Source: Flavobacterium sp. ENC (GTDB lineage: Bacteria > Bacteroidota > Bacteroidia > Flavobacteriales > Flavobacteriaceae). From it: DNA of 64,000 nt. The position numbers were made by a program, and so were the translations under genes. The notes under the pieces are model-generated. The model saw only the letters and a list, made by a program, of their open reading frames with translations. It was not told where the DNA came from and ran no database searches. The stretch is taken from assembly GCF_020991415.1 (NCBI RefSeq), contig NZ_JAJMOY010000003.1, positions 310,001-374,000 of the forward strand, read 5' to 3'. Numbering within the stretch: the stretch's first letter is position 1; the number at the start of each line of letters is the position of its first letter. This document shows, piece after piece, positions 32,508-41,714 of the stretch.

Positions 32508-33467
32508 TTAGATTCCAAAACCAGCTCTAGGACCTCCTGTAACGAAGATCGCAGCCATTCTGTTTTTTTGTCCGGTAGAGAACATGTACATCGCATTGTC
32601 ATCAGTATAATCCATGTAGTTCATTGTCATTTCTACAGGAGTTCCTGAACAAGTACTGTAATGTGGGTAAGCTGGTACACCATAGTTAGCAGTGTTGTGT
32701 GTAGGAGTGTCAGAAACTAAATCGCTTCCACAAGTTGCATCTCCCCAGATGTGACGTAAGTTCATCCAGTGACCTACTTCGTGAGTAGCGGTTCTTCCTA
32801 AGTTATATGGCGCATTTGCAGAACCAGATAAACCGAAATATTTAGGATCGATTACCACACCGTCTGTAGAAGAAGCTCCTCCAGGGAATTGTGCATAACC
32901 AAGAATTCCACCACCAATAGTACAAGACCATAAGTTAAGTTTTGTTGTTGGAGATGTTGGCGCTAAACCACCCTGAGCTGTTTTTTTCATAGCGTCATTA
33001 GTTCCCCATGAAGTTTTTGTAGTAGATTTTCTGATAATCTGATCTAATACAAATGTGATTCCTACATTAGCTTTTACTCCTGCAAATAGTGCTGGTACAC
33101 TGTTGTAGTCTGAATTTAAAGCATTGAAATCTTTGTTTAACACATCAATTTGAGATTGAATTTGTGTAGCTGAAATGTTTTCTGCTGTAGTTCTGTAAAG
33201 AACGTTTACTACAACAGGAATTTCGATTTTGCCATTTACCAAACGGCCTGAGAATCCTTTAATCAATTGCTCTGAAGTAAAGGCTTCAATTTGATTCATT
33301 CTGATTGCCAAAGTAGGATCGGCTTTCAATTGTGCTTCTAACACTTCCTGTGTAGCACAGGCACGACGCGCCATAGCACTTTTTTCTGAATTCATACTTT
33401 CAGATTGATCATTTTGACAAGAAAACAGCAACAGTGCTGTAATTGCAGATAAAAAAACTTTTTTCAT
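32508..33467 (-). CDS. M43 (cytophagalysin-like) zinc metalloprotease lipoprotein
   Basis: 319 residues. The signal MKKVFLSAITALLLFSCQND has an acylation Cys at about 17. The catalytic motif HEVGHWMNLRH (H-E-x-x-H-x-x-x-x-x-H) and the downstream M-N-Y-M-D (Met-turn, TMNYMDYTDD) define the M43 pappalysin family. No C-terminal type IX sorting domain: the protein ends GGPRAGFGI right after the protease, so it probably stays anchored at the envelope. Substrates unknown. It is monocistronic. Confidence 0.93.
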   Translation of the reverse strand: MKKVFLSAITALLLFSCQNDQSESMNSEKSAMARRACATQEVLEAQLKADPTLAIRMNQIEAFTSEQLIKGFSGRLVNGKIEIPVVVNVLYRTTAENISATQIQSQIDVLNKDFNALNSDYNSVPALFAGVKANVGITFVLDQIIRKSTTKTSWGTNDAMKKTAQGGLAPTSPTTKLNLWSCTIGGGILGYAQFPGGASSTDGVVIDPKYFGLSGSANAPYNLGRTATHEVGHWMNLRHIWGDATCGSDLVSDTPTHNTANYGVPAYPHYSTCSGTPVEMTMNYMDYTDDNAMYMFSTGQKNRMAAIFVTGGPRAGFGI

Positions 33468-33626
33468 AATAATAGGGGTTTTTTGTTATAATATTGTTGA
33501 TTAGTTAAACAATATCGCAATTTTATAACAAAAAAACTTTGTGGCAAAACTTTTACAATAAATTATTTGTGAGAATTTTACAAACCCTTGTATAGTCTAG
33601 TTCTTACAAAAAAACCGACTATTTTT

Positions 33627-34121
33627 TTACGAAGTAATTTCGTACAAAGCTATACTTGCAGCTTGTACAACGTTCATACTACTGTTGTTACCAAACATAT
33701 TTATGTGTACAATCTGGTTCGAAATTTTTAACAGTTCGTCACATATTCCATCAATCTCACTTCCGATCAAAAGTGCAATCTTTTTGTTTTCAGGAAGTAT
33801 GACTTCTTTGAGAGGTTTACTATTGCTGGCAATTTCCAGGGCAATAATTTCGAAGTTGTTTTCGATTAGGTAAGTAATGAGATCCTTTGTTTCTTCAATA
33901 ATGAAATGAGGTACATGAAGGTGCGTACTTCTTGAAGTTTTGTTTATTTTTCGGGGTGTCAGCGGGATATCTTTTCCTGAAAAAATTATTTTTTCTACAC
34001 CAAAAGCTTCCCCAATTCTAAAAAGGGAACCGATATTCTGCTGGAAATAAATATGGTCACAAACCAGCGTTATAGGAAACGTTTTTCTTTTAAATTGATT
34101 TTCTTCGTGGGTAAGCTGCAC
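33627..34121 (-). CDS. SpoU (TrmH) family RNA 2'-O-methyltransferase
   Basis: 164 residues. SpoU motifs are visible: ITLVCDHIYFQQNIGSLFRI (motif 1, N-x-G-x-x-x-R), KKIALLIGSEIDGICDELLK (motif 2) and HINMFGNNSSMNVVQAASIA (motif 3, S-x-N-V). This is a minimal SPOUT domain with no substrate-binding N-terminal extension. Likely a tRNA or rRNA ribose methyltransferase; the exact nucleotide is unknown. It is 10 bp downstream of the DUF4159 gene. Confidence 0.9.
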   Translation of the reverse strand: MQLTHEENQFKRKTFPITLVCDHIYFQQNIGSLFRIGEAFGVEKIIFSGKDIPLTPRKINKTSRSTHLHVPHFIIEETKDLITYLIENNFEIIALEIASNSKPLKEVILPENKKIALLIGSEIDGICDELLKISNQIVHINMFGNNSSMNVVQAASIALYEITS

Positions 34122-34131
34122 TTGTTGACTC

Positions 34132-34770
34132 TTAATTGGTAAATATATAATTGATAATGTTAGCGCCCATTTTAAGCGCTTTGTCTCTTACCGCAGCGGG
34201 ATCGTTATGTACCTCCGGGTCTTCCCAGCCATCACCCAAATCACATTCGTAGGTGTACAGCAGCACCAGTCTGTTTTCAATAAAAATTCCAAAAGCCTGT
34301 GCGCGGGTACCGTCATGCTCATGAATTTTTGGCAATCCGTTCGGAAAAGGAAATGGTTTCTGAAAAATAGCATGATTGGCCGGAATTTCAACCAAATTAG
34401 TATTGGGGAATATTTTTTTGATTTCTTTTCGGATATACTGGTCCATTCCGTAATTGTCATCAATATGCAAAAAGCCACCACCGGTTAAATAATTCCGAAG
34501 ATTACTGATATCACTGTCGCTAAAAACCACATTTCCGTGTCCTGTCATGTGCACAAAAGGATACGAAAGCAAATCAGGGCTGCCCGGTTCAACAGTGGAA
34601 GGTTTTGCTTTAATTCGTGTATTAATGTTCGAATTGCAAAACTGGATTAAATTGGGCAGGGAAGTAGGATTTGAGTACCAATCGCCGCCACCGCTGTATT
34701 TTAGCAAAGCAATTTCCTGAGAAAAGGAGGAAAGGGAAACGAGAAATAATAAGTAAAATATTTTTTTCAT
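34132..34770 (-). CDS. DUF4159 domain protein, secreted
   Basis: 212 residues with a signal peptide (MKKIFYLLFLVSLSSFSQ). The DUF4159 pattern is seen: KYSGGGDWYSNPTSLPNLIQ near the start, PFVHMTGHGNVVFSD, LTGGGFLHIDDNYG and LYTYECDLGDGWEDPEVHND. It has a glutamine-amidotransferase-like fold without an obvious catalytic Cys. In Bacteroidota these proteins often accompany gliding or secretion genes, but the role is unknown. It lies between TrmH and the palindromic repeat at 34818. Confidence 0.9.
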   Translation of the reverse strand: MKKIFYLLFLVSLSSFSQEIALLKYSGGGDWYSNPTSLPNLIQFCNSNINTRIKAKPSTVEPGSPDLLSYPFVHMTGHGNVVFSDSDISNLRNYLTGGGFLHIDDNYGMDQYIRKEIKKIFPNTNLVEIPANHAIFQKPFPFPNGLPKIHEHDGTRAQAFGIFIENRLVLLYTYECDLGDGWEDPEVHNDPAAVRDKALKMGANIINYIFTN

Positions 34771-34817
34771 GTATTATAAATTATCGGGTAATTTGCTCTT
34801 TATATGCGGTATGTTGT

Positions 34818-34943
34818 GTCATTTCGAGGAGGAGAAATCTTCGCAAGCAGCTCCGTTCCTGATGTTTTCAATCTTTGTCGAGTTTCTTGCGGAGATTTGC
34901 TTTCTCTGTTCGCTATCGCTCGGGACTCCTTCGCCGAAATGAC
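34818..34943. repeat. Palindromic intergenic repeat, family A, copy 3
   Basis: Ends GTCATTTCGAGGAGGAGAAA and CTTCGCCGAAATGAC are imperfect inverses. The right arm is interrupted by about 20 bp (TTCGCTATCGCTCGGGA). The centre (CAATCTTTGTCGAGTTTCTTG) matches the inverse of the centre of the 6031-6136 copy. It sits between DUF4159 and rsmE (both leftward) and is the most diverged copy. Confidence 0.7.
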
Positions 34944-34979
34944 AAAGCCAGCCTAATTCTGACGACAAATTATCTTTGA

Positions 34980-35690
34980 TTAATTGTTCTCATTAAAAAA
35001 AACTACACTGTGACAAGCCACAAGCGCAGCAGTTTCAGTACGCAAACGCGTATTTCCCAAAGCCACAGGTTTGAAATTGTTTTCTAAAGCCAGCGCAATT
35101 TCTTTTTCCGAGAAATCACCTTCAGGGCCAATTAATATTGTCACATTTTCATTAGGCTTTAAAACTTCTTTTAGTGATTTTTTATCCGTTTCTTCGCAAT
35201 GGGCAATCAATTGTAAGCCTTCGTTTTGTTGTTTTATAAATTCTTTGAAGGAAATCGCCGGATTCAATTTTGGCAAAAATGTCTCGTTGGATTGTTTCAT
35301 GGCCGAAAGGATGATTTTCTCAAAACGTTCCGGATTAATGGTTTTTCTTTCGGAACGATCGCAAAAAACAGGTGTAATTTCCTGAATGCCAATTTCGGTT
35401 GCTTTTTCCAAAAACCATTCGTAACGATCATTCATCTTGGTTGGTGCAACGGCCAGATGCAGCTTAAATTTCGGCTGATCGGCTTTGGTTACGGAAAGCA
35501 CCTGTACAGTACATTTATTGTCGGAAGCCAGTGTGATTTCGGTTTCAAATAAAAATCCCAGGCCATTGGTAACGTGTAGGATATCCGAATCTTTTTTGCG
35601 TAAAACCTTTATGATATGTCGGCTTTCTTCCTTATCGAAAGAAAAACTTTCAGTGGTTTCGTCTATATTCGGGTTGTAAAATAATTGCAT
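34980..35690 (-). CDS. rsmE: 16S rRNA (uracil1498-N3)-methyltransferase
   Basis: 236 residues, the length of RsmE. N-terminal PUA-like part (MQLFYNPNIDETTESFSFDK; HIIKVLRKK) and C-terminal SPOUT domain with the knot motifs ILIGPEGDFSEKEI and ALGNTRLRTETAALVA, hallmark motifs of RsmE. It methylates U1498 in 16S rRNA. It starts 2 bp after tsaD on the same strand, so both are in one operon. Confidence 0.95.
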   Translation of the reverse strand: MQLFYNPNIDETTESFSFDKEESRHIIKVLRKKDSDILHVTNGLGFLFETEITLASDNKCTVQVLSVTKADQPKFKLHLAVAPTKMNDRYEWFLEKATEIGIQEITPVFCDRSERKTINPERFEKIILSAMKQSNETFLPKLNPAISFKEFIKQQNEGLQLIAHCEETDKKSLKEVLKPNENVTILIGPEGDFSEKEIALALENNFKPVALGNTRLRTETAALVACHSVVFFNENN

Positions 35691-35692
35691 AG

Positions 35693-36715
35693 TTAAAATT
35701 GAATTCGTGCTTTCGAAACAACTGCAGAAGTTTCGAAACGATTGGATAAATATTTTTGATAGCCTACAATTCCGATCATTGCGGCATTATCGGTGGTGTA
35801 TTCGAATTTCGGAATAAAAGTTTTCCAGCCATATTTGCCTTCGCTTTCTTTCAGTCGTGTTCGGATACCTGAATTGGCAGAAACTCCGCCGCCAATGGCA
35901 ATTTGTCTGATTCCGGTTTCTTTGACGGCTAATTTTAATTTGTCCATCAAAATTTCGATAATCGTATATTGAATAGAAGCACAAATGTCATTTAGGTTTT
36001 CTTCAATAAAATTCGGGTTTTCTAATTTTTTCTTCTGGATGAAATACAAAATCGCTGTTTTCAATCCAGAGAAGCTGAAATCCAGTCCCGGCACTTTTGG
36101 TTTTGTAAAAGCAAAAGCTTTCGGATTTCCCAACTGTGCATATTTGTCGATTAACGGGCCACCCGGATAAGGAAGTCCCAGGATTTTGGCACTTTTGTCA
36201 AAAGCTTCCCCGACAGCGTCATCAGTGGTCTCCCCGATAATTTCCATATCAAAAAAGCCATTTACTTTTACAATCTGTGTATGTCCGCCGCTAATGGTTA
36301 AAGCTAAAAAAGGGAACTCAGGTTTGTCAAAACCTTCTTCCTCTATAAAATGTGCCAAAATATGTGCATGCATGTGATTTACAGCAATTAACGGTATTTT
36401 TAAGGCCAGGGATAATGATTTGCTAAAAGAACTTCCTACCAGAAGTGACCCCATTAAGCCGGGTCCCTGCGTAAAGGCAATGGCGGTTAACTGATCTTTT
36501 TGTACATTTGCCTTACGAAGGGCAGCATCAATAACCGGGACAATATTCTGCTGATGGGCTCTTGAAGCTAATTCAGGAACCACACCGCCATATTGATTGT
36601 GAATTAACTGATTGGCGACAACATTTGAGAGTACTTTATCGTTATGTAAAACTGCAGCAGCAGTATCATCGCATGAACTTTCGATGGCAAGAATAAAAAC
36701 CTCTGAATTTTGCAT
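35693..36715 (-). CDS. tsaD: tRNA N6-adenosine threonylcarbamoyltransferase
   Basis: 340 residues from the ATG at 36715 (MQNSEVFILAIESSCDDT). An in-frame ATG at 36748 would add 11 residues of non-family sequence. TsaD/Kae1 motifs: ILAIESSCDDTAAAV, the metal-binding His pair NHMHAHILAHF (H-x-x-x-H) and SGGHTQIV, DDAVGEAFDK, and IGGGVSANSG. It transfers threonylcarbamoyl to A37 of ANN-decoding tRNAs. The divergent tamB gene and downstream rsmE are typical neighbours in the group. Confidence 0.96.
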   Translation of the reverse strand: MQNSEVFILAIESSCDDTAAAVLHNDKVLSNVVANQLIHNQYGGVVPELASRAHQQNIVPVIDAALRKANVQKDQLTAIAFTQGPGLMGSLLVGSSFSKSLSLALKIPLIAVNHMHAHILAHFIEEEGFDKPEFPFLALTISGGHTQIVKVNGFFDMEIIGETTDDAVGEAFDKSAKILGLPYPGGPLIDKYAQLGNPKAFAFTKPKVPGLDFSFSGLKTAILYFIQKKKLENPNFIEENLNDICASIQYTIIEILMDKLKLAVKETGIRQIAIGGGVSANSGIRTRLKESEGKYGWKTFIPKFEYTTDNAAMIGIVGYQKYLSNRFETSAVVSKARIQF

Positions 36716-36736
36716 ATAAAGGCACGAATTTTGAAT

Positions 36737-36744
36737 TATATTTG
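36737..36744 (+). promoter_or_regulatory. -7 element candidate for tamB
   Basis: TATATTTG on the + strand in the tsaD-tamB divergent gap. A transcription start near 36752 would give a leader of about 115 nt to the proposed tamB start. Confidence 0.4.
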
Positions 36745-36867
36745 ACAAATCAAATTTTTTAAATTTTATTTGATTGAAGTAAACGCCAAAATTAAAGAAA
36801 TTTTATCAAAACAGTCGTCCTTTGTCTGTTCAAAATAAATTTAAAAGAAAACTAAAATAAAAGAGCT

Positions 36868-39800
36868 ATCAAAAAAGTAAAGAAAATAATATCCAGGACC
36901 CTAATTGGGTTAATCTTACTTTTGTTGGCATTGGCGATCATTCTGTCTTTGCCTGTAGTTCAGACAAAAATTGCCACTTATATCACCGAATCACTTAATG
37001 CGGATTTTAAAACTAAAATCAGCATCGATAAAGTGGCTGTAAATATTTTTGGAGGTGTCAAACTGAAGAAGGTTTTGATTTTAGATCATCACAATAAGGT
37101 TTTGATTTATTCGGATATCATTAGTACGGATATTTTAAGTGTAAAAAGACTGCTCGATGGCGATCTGATTTTTGGGGACCTTCGCCTGACGGGTTTAATC
37201 TTTAACCTGAAAACGTATAAAAACGAATCCGAAAACAATATCAATAAATTTATCCGCTTATTTGACTCCGACAAGCCTTCCAAGACAAATAAGCATTTTT
37301 TACTGACCGCTAAAAACGCCTATATTTCCAAGGGGATTTTCACAGTAGTCGATGAAAATAAGAAAACACCAAATTTTATCGATTTCAAAAAGCTGAATGC
37401 TTATATCAGTGACTTTAAACTATATGGACCTGATGTTACAACAATTATTCACAGGTTTTCTTTTTTAGATCATCGTGGTTTGTATGTGTCTAATTTTGCG
37501 GGGAAATTCAGTTATACCAAAAAACAGATCAAGGTCGAGAATCTGGCCATAAAAACCAAAAGATCGTCTATTTATGGTCAGGCGATACTGAATTATAAAC
37601 CGGAAGATTTTTTGAATTTTACCGATAAAGTTAAATTCAATGTGGTGCTGGATTCGGCTTCAATTGCTACCAACGACATTCGTTATTTTTATGACGGATT
37701 GGGGAAAAACCAGCATTTTAAAATCAAAACAAAAATCATCGGTACCCTGAACAATCTTAATTTGAGACGACTCAGGCTTAGTGATACTAACGGATCAAAA
37801 ATTGCCGGAACGATTAATTTCAGGAATCTTTTAGGAAATAAAGACCAAAAATTTTCCATGAACGGAAAATTTGACAAACTGATTTCAAGTTACAATAACC
37901 TGGTTACTCTGATGCCTGTAGTGCTGGGCAAAAAACTTCCGAAAGAACTTCAGAGACTGGGTAAATTTAATATTACCGGTAAAGCAAAAGTTTCGACAAC
38001 TGCTTTAGAATCCGATTTTAAAATGATAACCGATTTAGGAAATGGTCAGGTTAATCTGCATATGAATAATATGGATTTTATTGACAAAGCTTCCTATTCC
38101 GGAAATATAATCCTGGATAATTTTAATGTCGGGGCGCTACTGGATCGCAAAGATATTGGCAGGACGACCCTGGATCTCAATGTGGATGGTGTTGGTTTTA
38201 CCGAAAAATACCTGAATACGATTGTAAAAGGAGATATTTCCAAGTTAGATTACAATAAGTACACTTATAATAATATTGTTATAAACGGTAATTTTAAGCT
38301 GCCTTATTATAAAGGACAATTATCTGTCAACGACCCCAATCTGAGCCTTACGTTTGATGGTCTGGTGGATTTAAGCAAACGCGAAAGCAAATATGATTTT
38401 CATATCAATGTTGAAAATGCGGACTTGCGAAAATTAAAATTCGTAAACGATTCTATTTCGCATTTTACCGGAGATGCCATTGTGGAAGTAACCGGAAATT
38501 CTATTGAAAACCTGCAGGGGAATATCTATATTAAGGATGCGGAATACCAAAATCCAAAATCTACCTATGCTTTTGACGAAGTAACGATCAACTCTAATTT
38601 TGATGCCGACAAATTACGTACCATTACCATCAATTCATCGGATGTGGTGAATGGGAAAATCGTAGGTAAATTTCAGTTCAAAGAATTAAAAAAACTGGTC
38701 ATGAATTCCGTTGGAAGCCTTTATACCAACTATAAACCTTATAAAGTTAAGAAGGGACAGTTTTTACGCTTCAACCTGCATGTCTACAATAAGGTAGTAG
38801 AAATGTTATATCCGGAAATAGAAATCGATTCTTCAACGGTTTTGCTTGGTAAAATTGATTCGGATCTGAAAGAATTCAAGTTCAGGTTCAAATCCCAAAA
38901 AATTACGGCGGCACAAAATACCTTCGACAATATCAGAATCAATATCGACAATAAAAATCCGCTTTACAATGCCTTTATCGAATTGGACAGTATCAAGACA
39001 CCTTATTACAAGGTTCGTGATTTTAGCTTAATTAATGTTACTTCGAATGATACTCTGTTTGTACGCTCTGAGTTTAAGGGAGGCAATAAAGGTGAGGATT
39101 ATTACAACCTGAATTTGTACCACACCATAGATAAAAACAAAAATAACATTGTAGGGATTCATAAGTCGGAGATGAAATTTAAAGACTATTTATGGTACCT
39201 GAATGAAGATGCGGAAAAAGACAATCAGATTATTTTTGACAAAGAGTTTAAGAATTTTACGATTGACAATATTGTCCTCTCACACGAAGATCAGAAAATT
39301 GATCTGAACGGCGTTTTAAAAGGCAGTGACTATAAAGATCTGGTGCTGAATTTTGAAGATGTTGATATCAATAAAATCACGCCCTTTAATTCGAAATTCG
39401 TATTCAATGGTAATCTGAACGGAACCGTCAATTACAAACAAAACAAAGATGTTTATCAGCCGACAGCCTCTCTGGTCATTGATCACCTTAATTTGAATAA
39501 AACCGAGCTGGGAACTCTGAATTTTGATATCTCCGGAGATGAAAGTTTTAAAAAGTTTACGATAAATTCGTCCATACAAAATGGTTTTACCGAATCATTT
39601 AAAGCCTCCGGAACTTTCGCAGTAGAAAATAAAGAAACCTTTTTAGACCTGAATTTAAAACTCGAAGGATTTAATCTGGCTACTTTAGGTACGGTCGGAG
39701 CGGGTGTTCTTTCCAATATAAGGGGATCAGTTTCGGGTAATGCGGCAATTGTCGGAAATCTTAAGAAGCCCGAAATTAATGGTAGGTTGTATGTAGAAAA

Positions 39801-41409
39801 AGCCGGTATGACGATTCCGTACCTGAATACAGATTACGAATTAAGTGACCGAACGGTGATCGATTTAACAGACGAGAAGTTTCTGTTTCGAAATAATCAG
39901 CTGACCGATACCAAATACGGTACCAAAGGTCTGCTCAATGGTAGTATCGAACATCATAATTTTGGGGACTGGAAGCTGGATCTGAACATTACTTCCAAAC
40001 GATTACTGGCACTTGATACCAAAGACAGCGATGATGCCGCTTATTTTGGTACAGCTTTTATTAATGGTACTGCCAGTATTACGGGACCTACGTCAAATTT
40101 ATTTATCAAAGTCGCTGCAAAATCCGAAAAAGGCACCGAGGTCAAGATCCCTATTAATAATGTGCAAAGTGTCGGGGAAAACAGTTTTATACATTTTGTA
40201 ACGCCAAAAGAGAAGTACAATTTAGCCAATGGTATTGTCGAAAAGACAAGAAATTATGGTGGCCTTGAATTAGAATTTGATTTTGATATTACGCCTGATG
40301 CTGAAGTAGAAGTAATTCTGGACCGTAATTCAGGACATGGTATGAAAGGTAAAGGATACGGATCGCTATTGTTTAAAATTAATACACTGGGTAAATTTAA
40401 TATGTGGGGGGATTTCCAGGCATATGAAGGAACTTATAACTTTAAATATGGAGGTCTGATCGATAAAAAATTCGCCGTTAAAAAAGGAGGATCTATTATT
40501 TGGGAGGGCAACCCGATGAAAGCCCAGCTGAACCTGGAAGCCGTTTACAGGACGTCTGCAAATCCTGCTGTATTACTGGATAATTCGTCCTTTAATAAAA
40601 AAGTACCGGTTGAAGTAGTCATAGGATTAAGGGGCGATTTAACAAGTCCGGAGCCTAATTTCGATATTCAGTTTCCTTCTGTAAGTAATGTATTGAAATC
40701 GGAAATACAGTATAAGCTGGATGATAAGGATGTACGCCAGACTCAGGCACTGTATTTATTGTCGACCGGATCCTTTATGAGTCCGGATGGATTTAACCAA
40801 AGCGATTTGTCGGGAACATTTGCCGAAACAGCTGCGAGTTTACTGGGCGGCATTATAAAATCAGATAACGATAAATTTAATATTGACTTGAATTTTATCT
40901 CGGCAGACAAACGAATAGGACAGGAAGCAGATGGTCAGTTTGTGGCTAATATTACCTCTCAGGTAAACGAAAGGATTACCATAAACGGTAAAGTAGGGGT
41001 ACCGGTAGGTGGAGTCAACGAATCGGCAATTGTGGGTGATATTGAAATACTTTACAGGGTAAATGAAGACGGGTCAATGAACCTGCGTTTGTTTAATAAA
41101 GAAAATGACATCAATTATATAGGTCAGGGAATTGGTTATACACAGGGAGTCGGTATTTCGTATGAAGTTGATTTCGATACTTTCAGCGAACTGGTCAATA
41201 AAATATTTAAAAGCCATAAATTAGAAAGGTCTCTGAAGACTTCTTCTGATGAATTGCAGGATTCCTATTTGAATCCGGAATACATTAATTTCTCGAATAA
41301 GAAAGATGCCGATAAGAATAAAAAGAAACCGGATAAAAAAGAAGAAGAGAAACCACAGCCCACTAACAACAACAATCAGGGCGTAATTCCCGATAACGAA
41401 GATTTTTAA
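36868..41409 (+). CDS. tamB: Translocation and assembly module protein TamB
   Basis: About 1513 residues. The N-terminal anchor (KKIISRTLIGLILLLLALAI then ILSLP) is followed by a very long stretch of beta-helix-type repeats. The conserved C-terminal DUF490/TamB domain is clear (LGKFNMWGDFQAYEGTYNFK; FDIQFPS; GVGISYEVDFDTF near the end). It shuttles phospholipid or helps assemble outer-membrane proteins across the periplasm. Start problem: the frame has no ATG or GTG between the stop at 36853 and the anchor. A TTG at 36922 would remove the positive flank and half of the hydrophobic core. An ATC at 36868 (IKKVKKII) gives the family-like N-terminus and is used here. A Lys-rich tail follows the domain. 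Confidence 0.88.
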   Translation: MKKVKKIISRTLIGLILLLLALAIILSLPVVQTKIATYITESLNADFKTKISIDKVAVNIFGGVKLKKVLILDHHNKVLIYSDIISTDILSVKRLLDGDLIFGDLRLTGLIFNLKTYKNESENNINKFIRLFDSDKPSKTNKHFLLTAKNAYISKGIFTVVDENKKTPNFIDFKKLNAYISDFKLYGPDVTTIIHRFSFLDHRGLYVSNFAGKFSYTKKQIKVENLAIKTKRSSIYGQAILNYKPEDFLNFTDKVKFNVVLDSASIATNDIRYFYDGLGKNQHFKIKTKIIGTLNNLNLRRLRLSDTNGSKIAGTINFRNLLGNKDQKFSMNGKFDKLISSYNNLVTLMPVVLGKKLPKELQRLGKFNITGKAKVSTTALESDFKMITDLGNGQVNLHMNNMDFIDKASYSGNIILDNFNVGALLDRKDIGRTTLDLNVDGVGFTEKYLNTIVKGDISKLDYNKYTYNNIVINGNFKLPYYKGQLSVNDPNLSLTFDGLVDLSKRESKYDFHINVENADLRKLKFVNDSISHFTGDAIVEVTGNSIENLQGNIYIKDAEYQNPKSTYAFDEVTINSNFDADKLRTITINSSDVVNGKIVGKFQFKELKKLVMNSVGSLYTNYKPYKVKKGQFLRFNLHVYNKVVEMLYPEIEIDSSTVLLGKIDSDLKEFKFRFKSQKITAAQNTFDNIRINIDNKNPLYNAFIELDSIKTPYYKVRDFSLINVTSNDTLFVRSEFKGGNKGEDYYNLNLYHTIDKNKNNIVGIHKSEMKFKDYLWYLNEDAEKDNQIIFDKEFKNFTIDNIVLSHEDQKIDLNGVLKGSDYKDLVLNFEDVDINKITPFNSKFVFNGNLNGTVNYKQNKDVYQPTASLVIDHLNLNKTELGTLNFDISGDESFKKFTINSSIQNGFTESFKASGTFAVENKETFLDLNLKLEGFNLATLGTVGAGVLSNIRGSVSGNAAIVGNLKKPEINGRLYVEKAGMTIPYLNTDYELSDRTVIDLTDEKFLFRNNQLTDTKYGTKGLLNGSIEHHNFGDWKLDLNITSKRLLALDTKDSDDAAYFGTAFINGTASITGPTSNLFIKVAAKSEKGTEVKIPINNVQSVGENSFIHFVTPKEKYNLANGIVEKTRNYGGLELEFDFDITPDAEVEVILDRNSGHGMKGKGYGSLLFKINTLGKFNMWGDFQAYEGTYNFKYGGLIDKKFAVKKGGSIIWEGNPMKAQLNLEAVYRTSANPAVLLDNSSFNKKVPVEVVIGLRGDLTSPEPNFDIQFPSVSNVLKSEIQYKLDDKDVRQTQALYLLSTGSFMSPDGFNQSDLSGTFAETAASLLGGIIKSDNDKFNIDLNFISADKRIGQEADGQFVANITSQVNERITINGKVGVPVGGVNESAIVGDIEILYRVNEDGSMNLRLFNKENDINYIGQGIGYTQGVGISYEVDFDTFSELVNKIFKSHKLERSLKTSSDELQDSYLNPEYINFSNKKDADKNKKKPDKKEEEKPQPTNNNNQGVIPDNEDF

Positions 41410-41430
41410 TTTGTTAAAAACAGATTATTC

Positions 41431-41462
41431 AAAACCATTATGTTTCATAATGGTTTTTTTAT
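41431..41462 (+). terminator. Intrinsic terminator after tamB
   Basis: AAAACCATTATG-TTT-CATAATGGTTTT with a T-run: a perfect 12-bp stem. Confidence 0.85.
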
Positions 41463-41714
41463 GCCTAAATTTAAAGGTTCAATCTGTTTTTCGTGATATC
41501 TGGAAAACCTGAATTTTTGTAACACTTCATTAATGTATTGTTAATTTTAAAGATTTAATTAAAAAAAGAGGCTTTTATTATTTTTAATGAATTTTTTCAT
41601 ATCGAAAAACTTATTAACGAAAACGTTTGAATTTAACATATTTTATTAATTTATTATAATCATAACCCGAAAAGTGGTGAATGTTTGCTAATTTTACACT
41701 TTAATACTTAAATA
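41463..41714. other. Upstream region of pfkA
   Basis: With the tamB terminator this completes the 305-bp gap. It is AT-rich; TAATTTTA at about 41689 is the nearest thing to a -7 element but lacks the final G. No gene is seen. Confidence 0.4.

Noticed and set aside
36922..36924. TTG at 36922 as the tamB start
   Set aside because: It would leave a shortened membrane helix without positive flank; kept as an alternative only.
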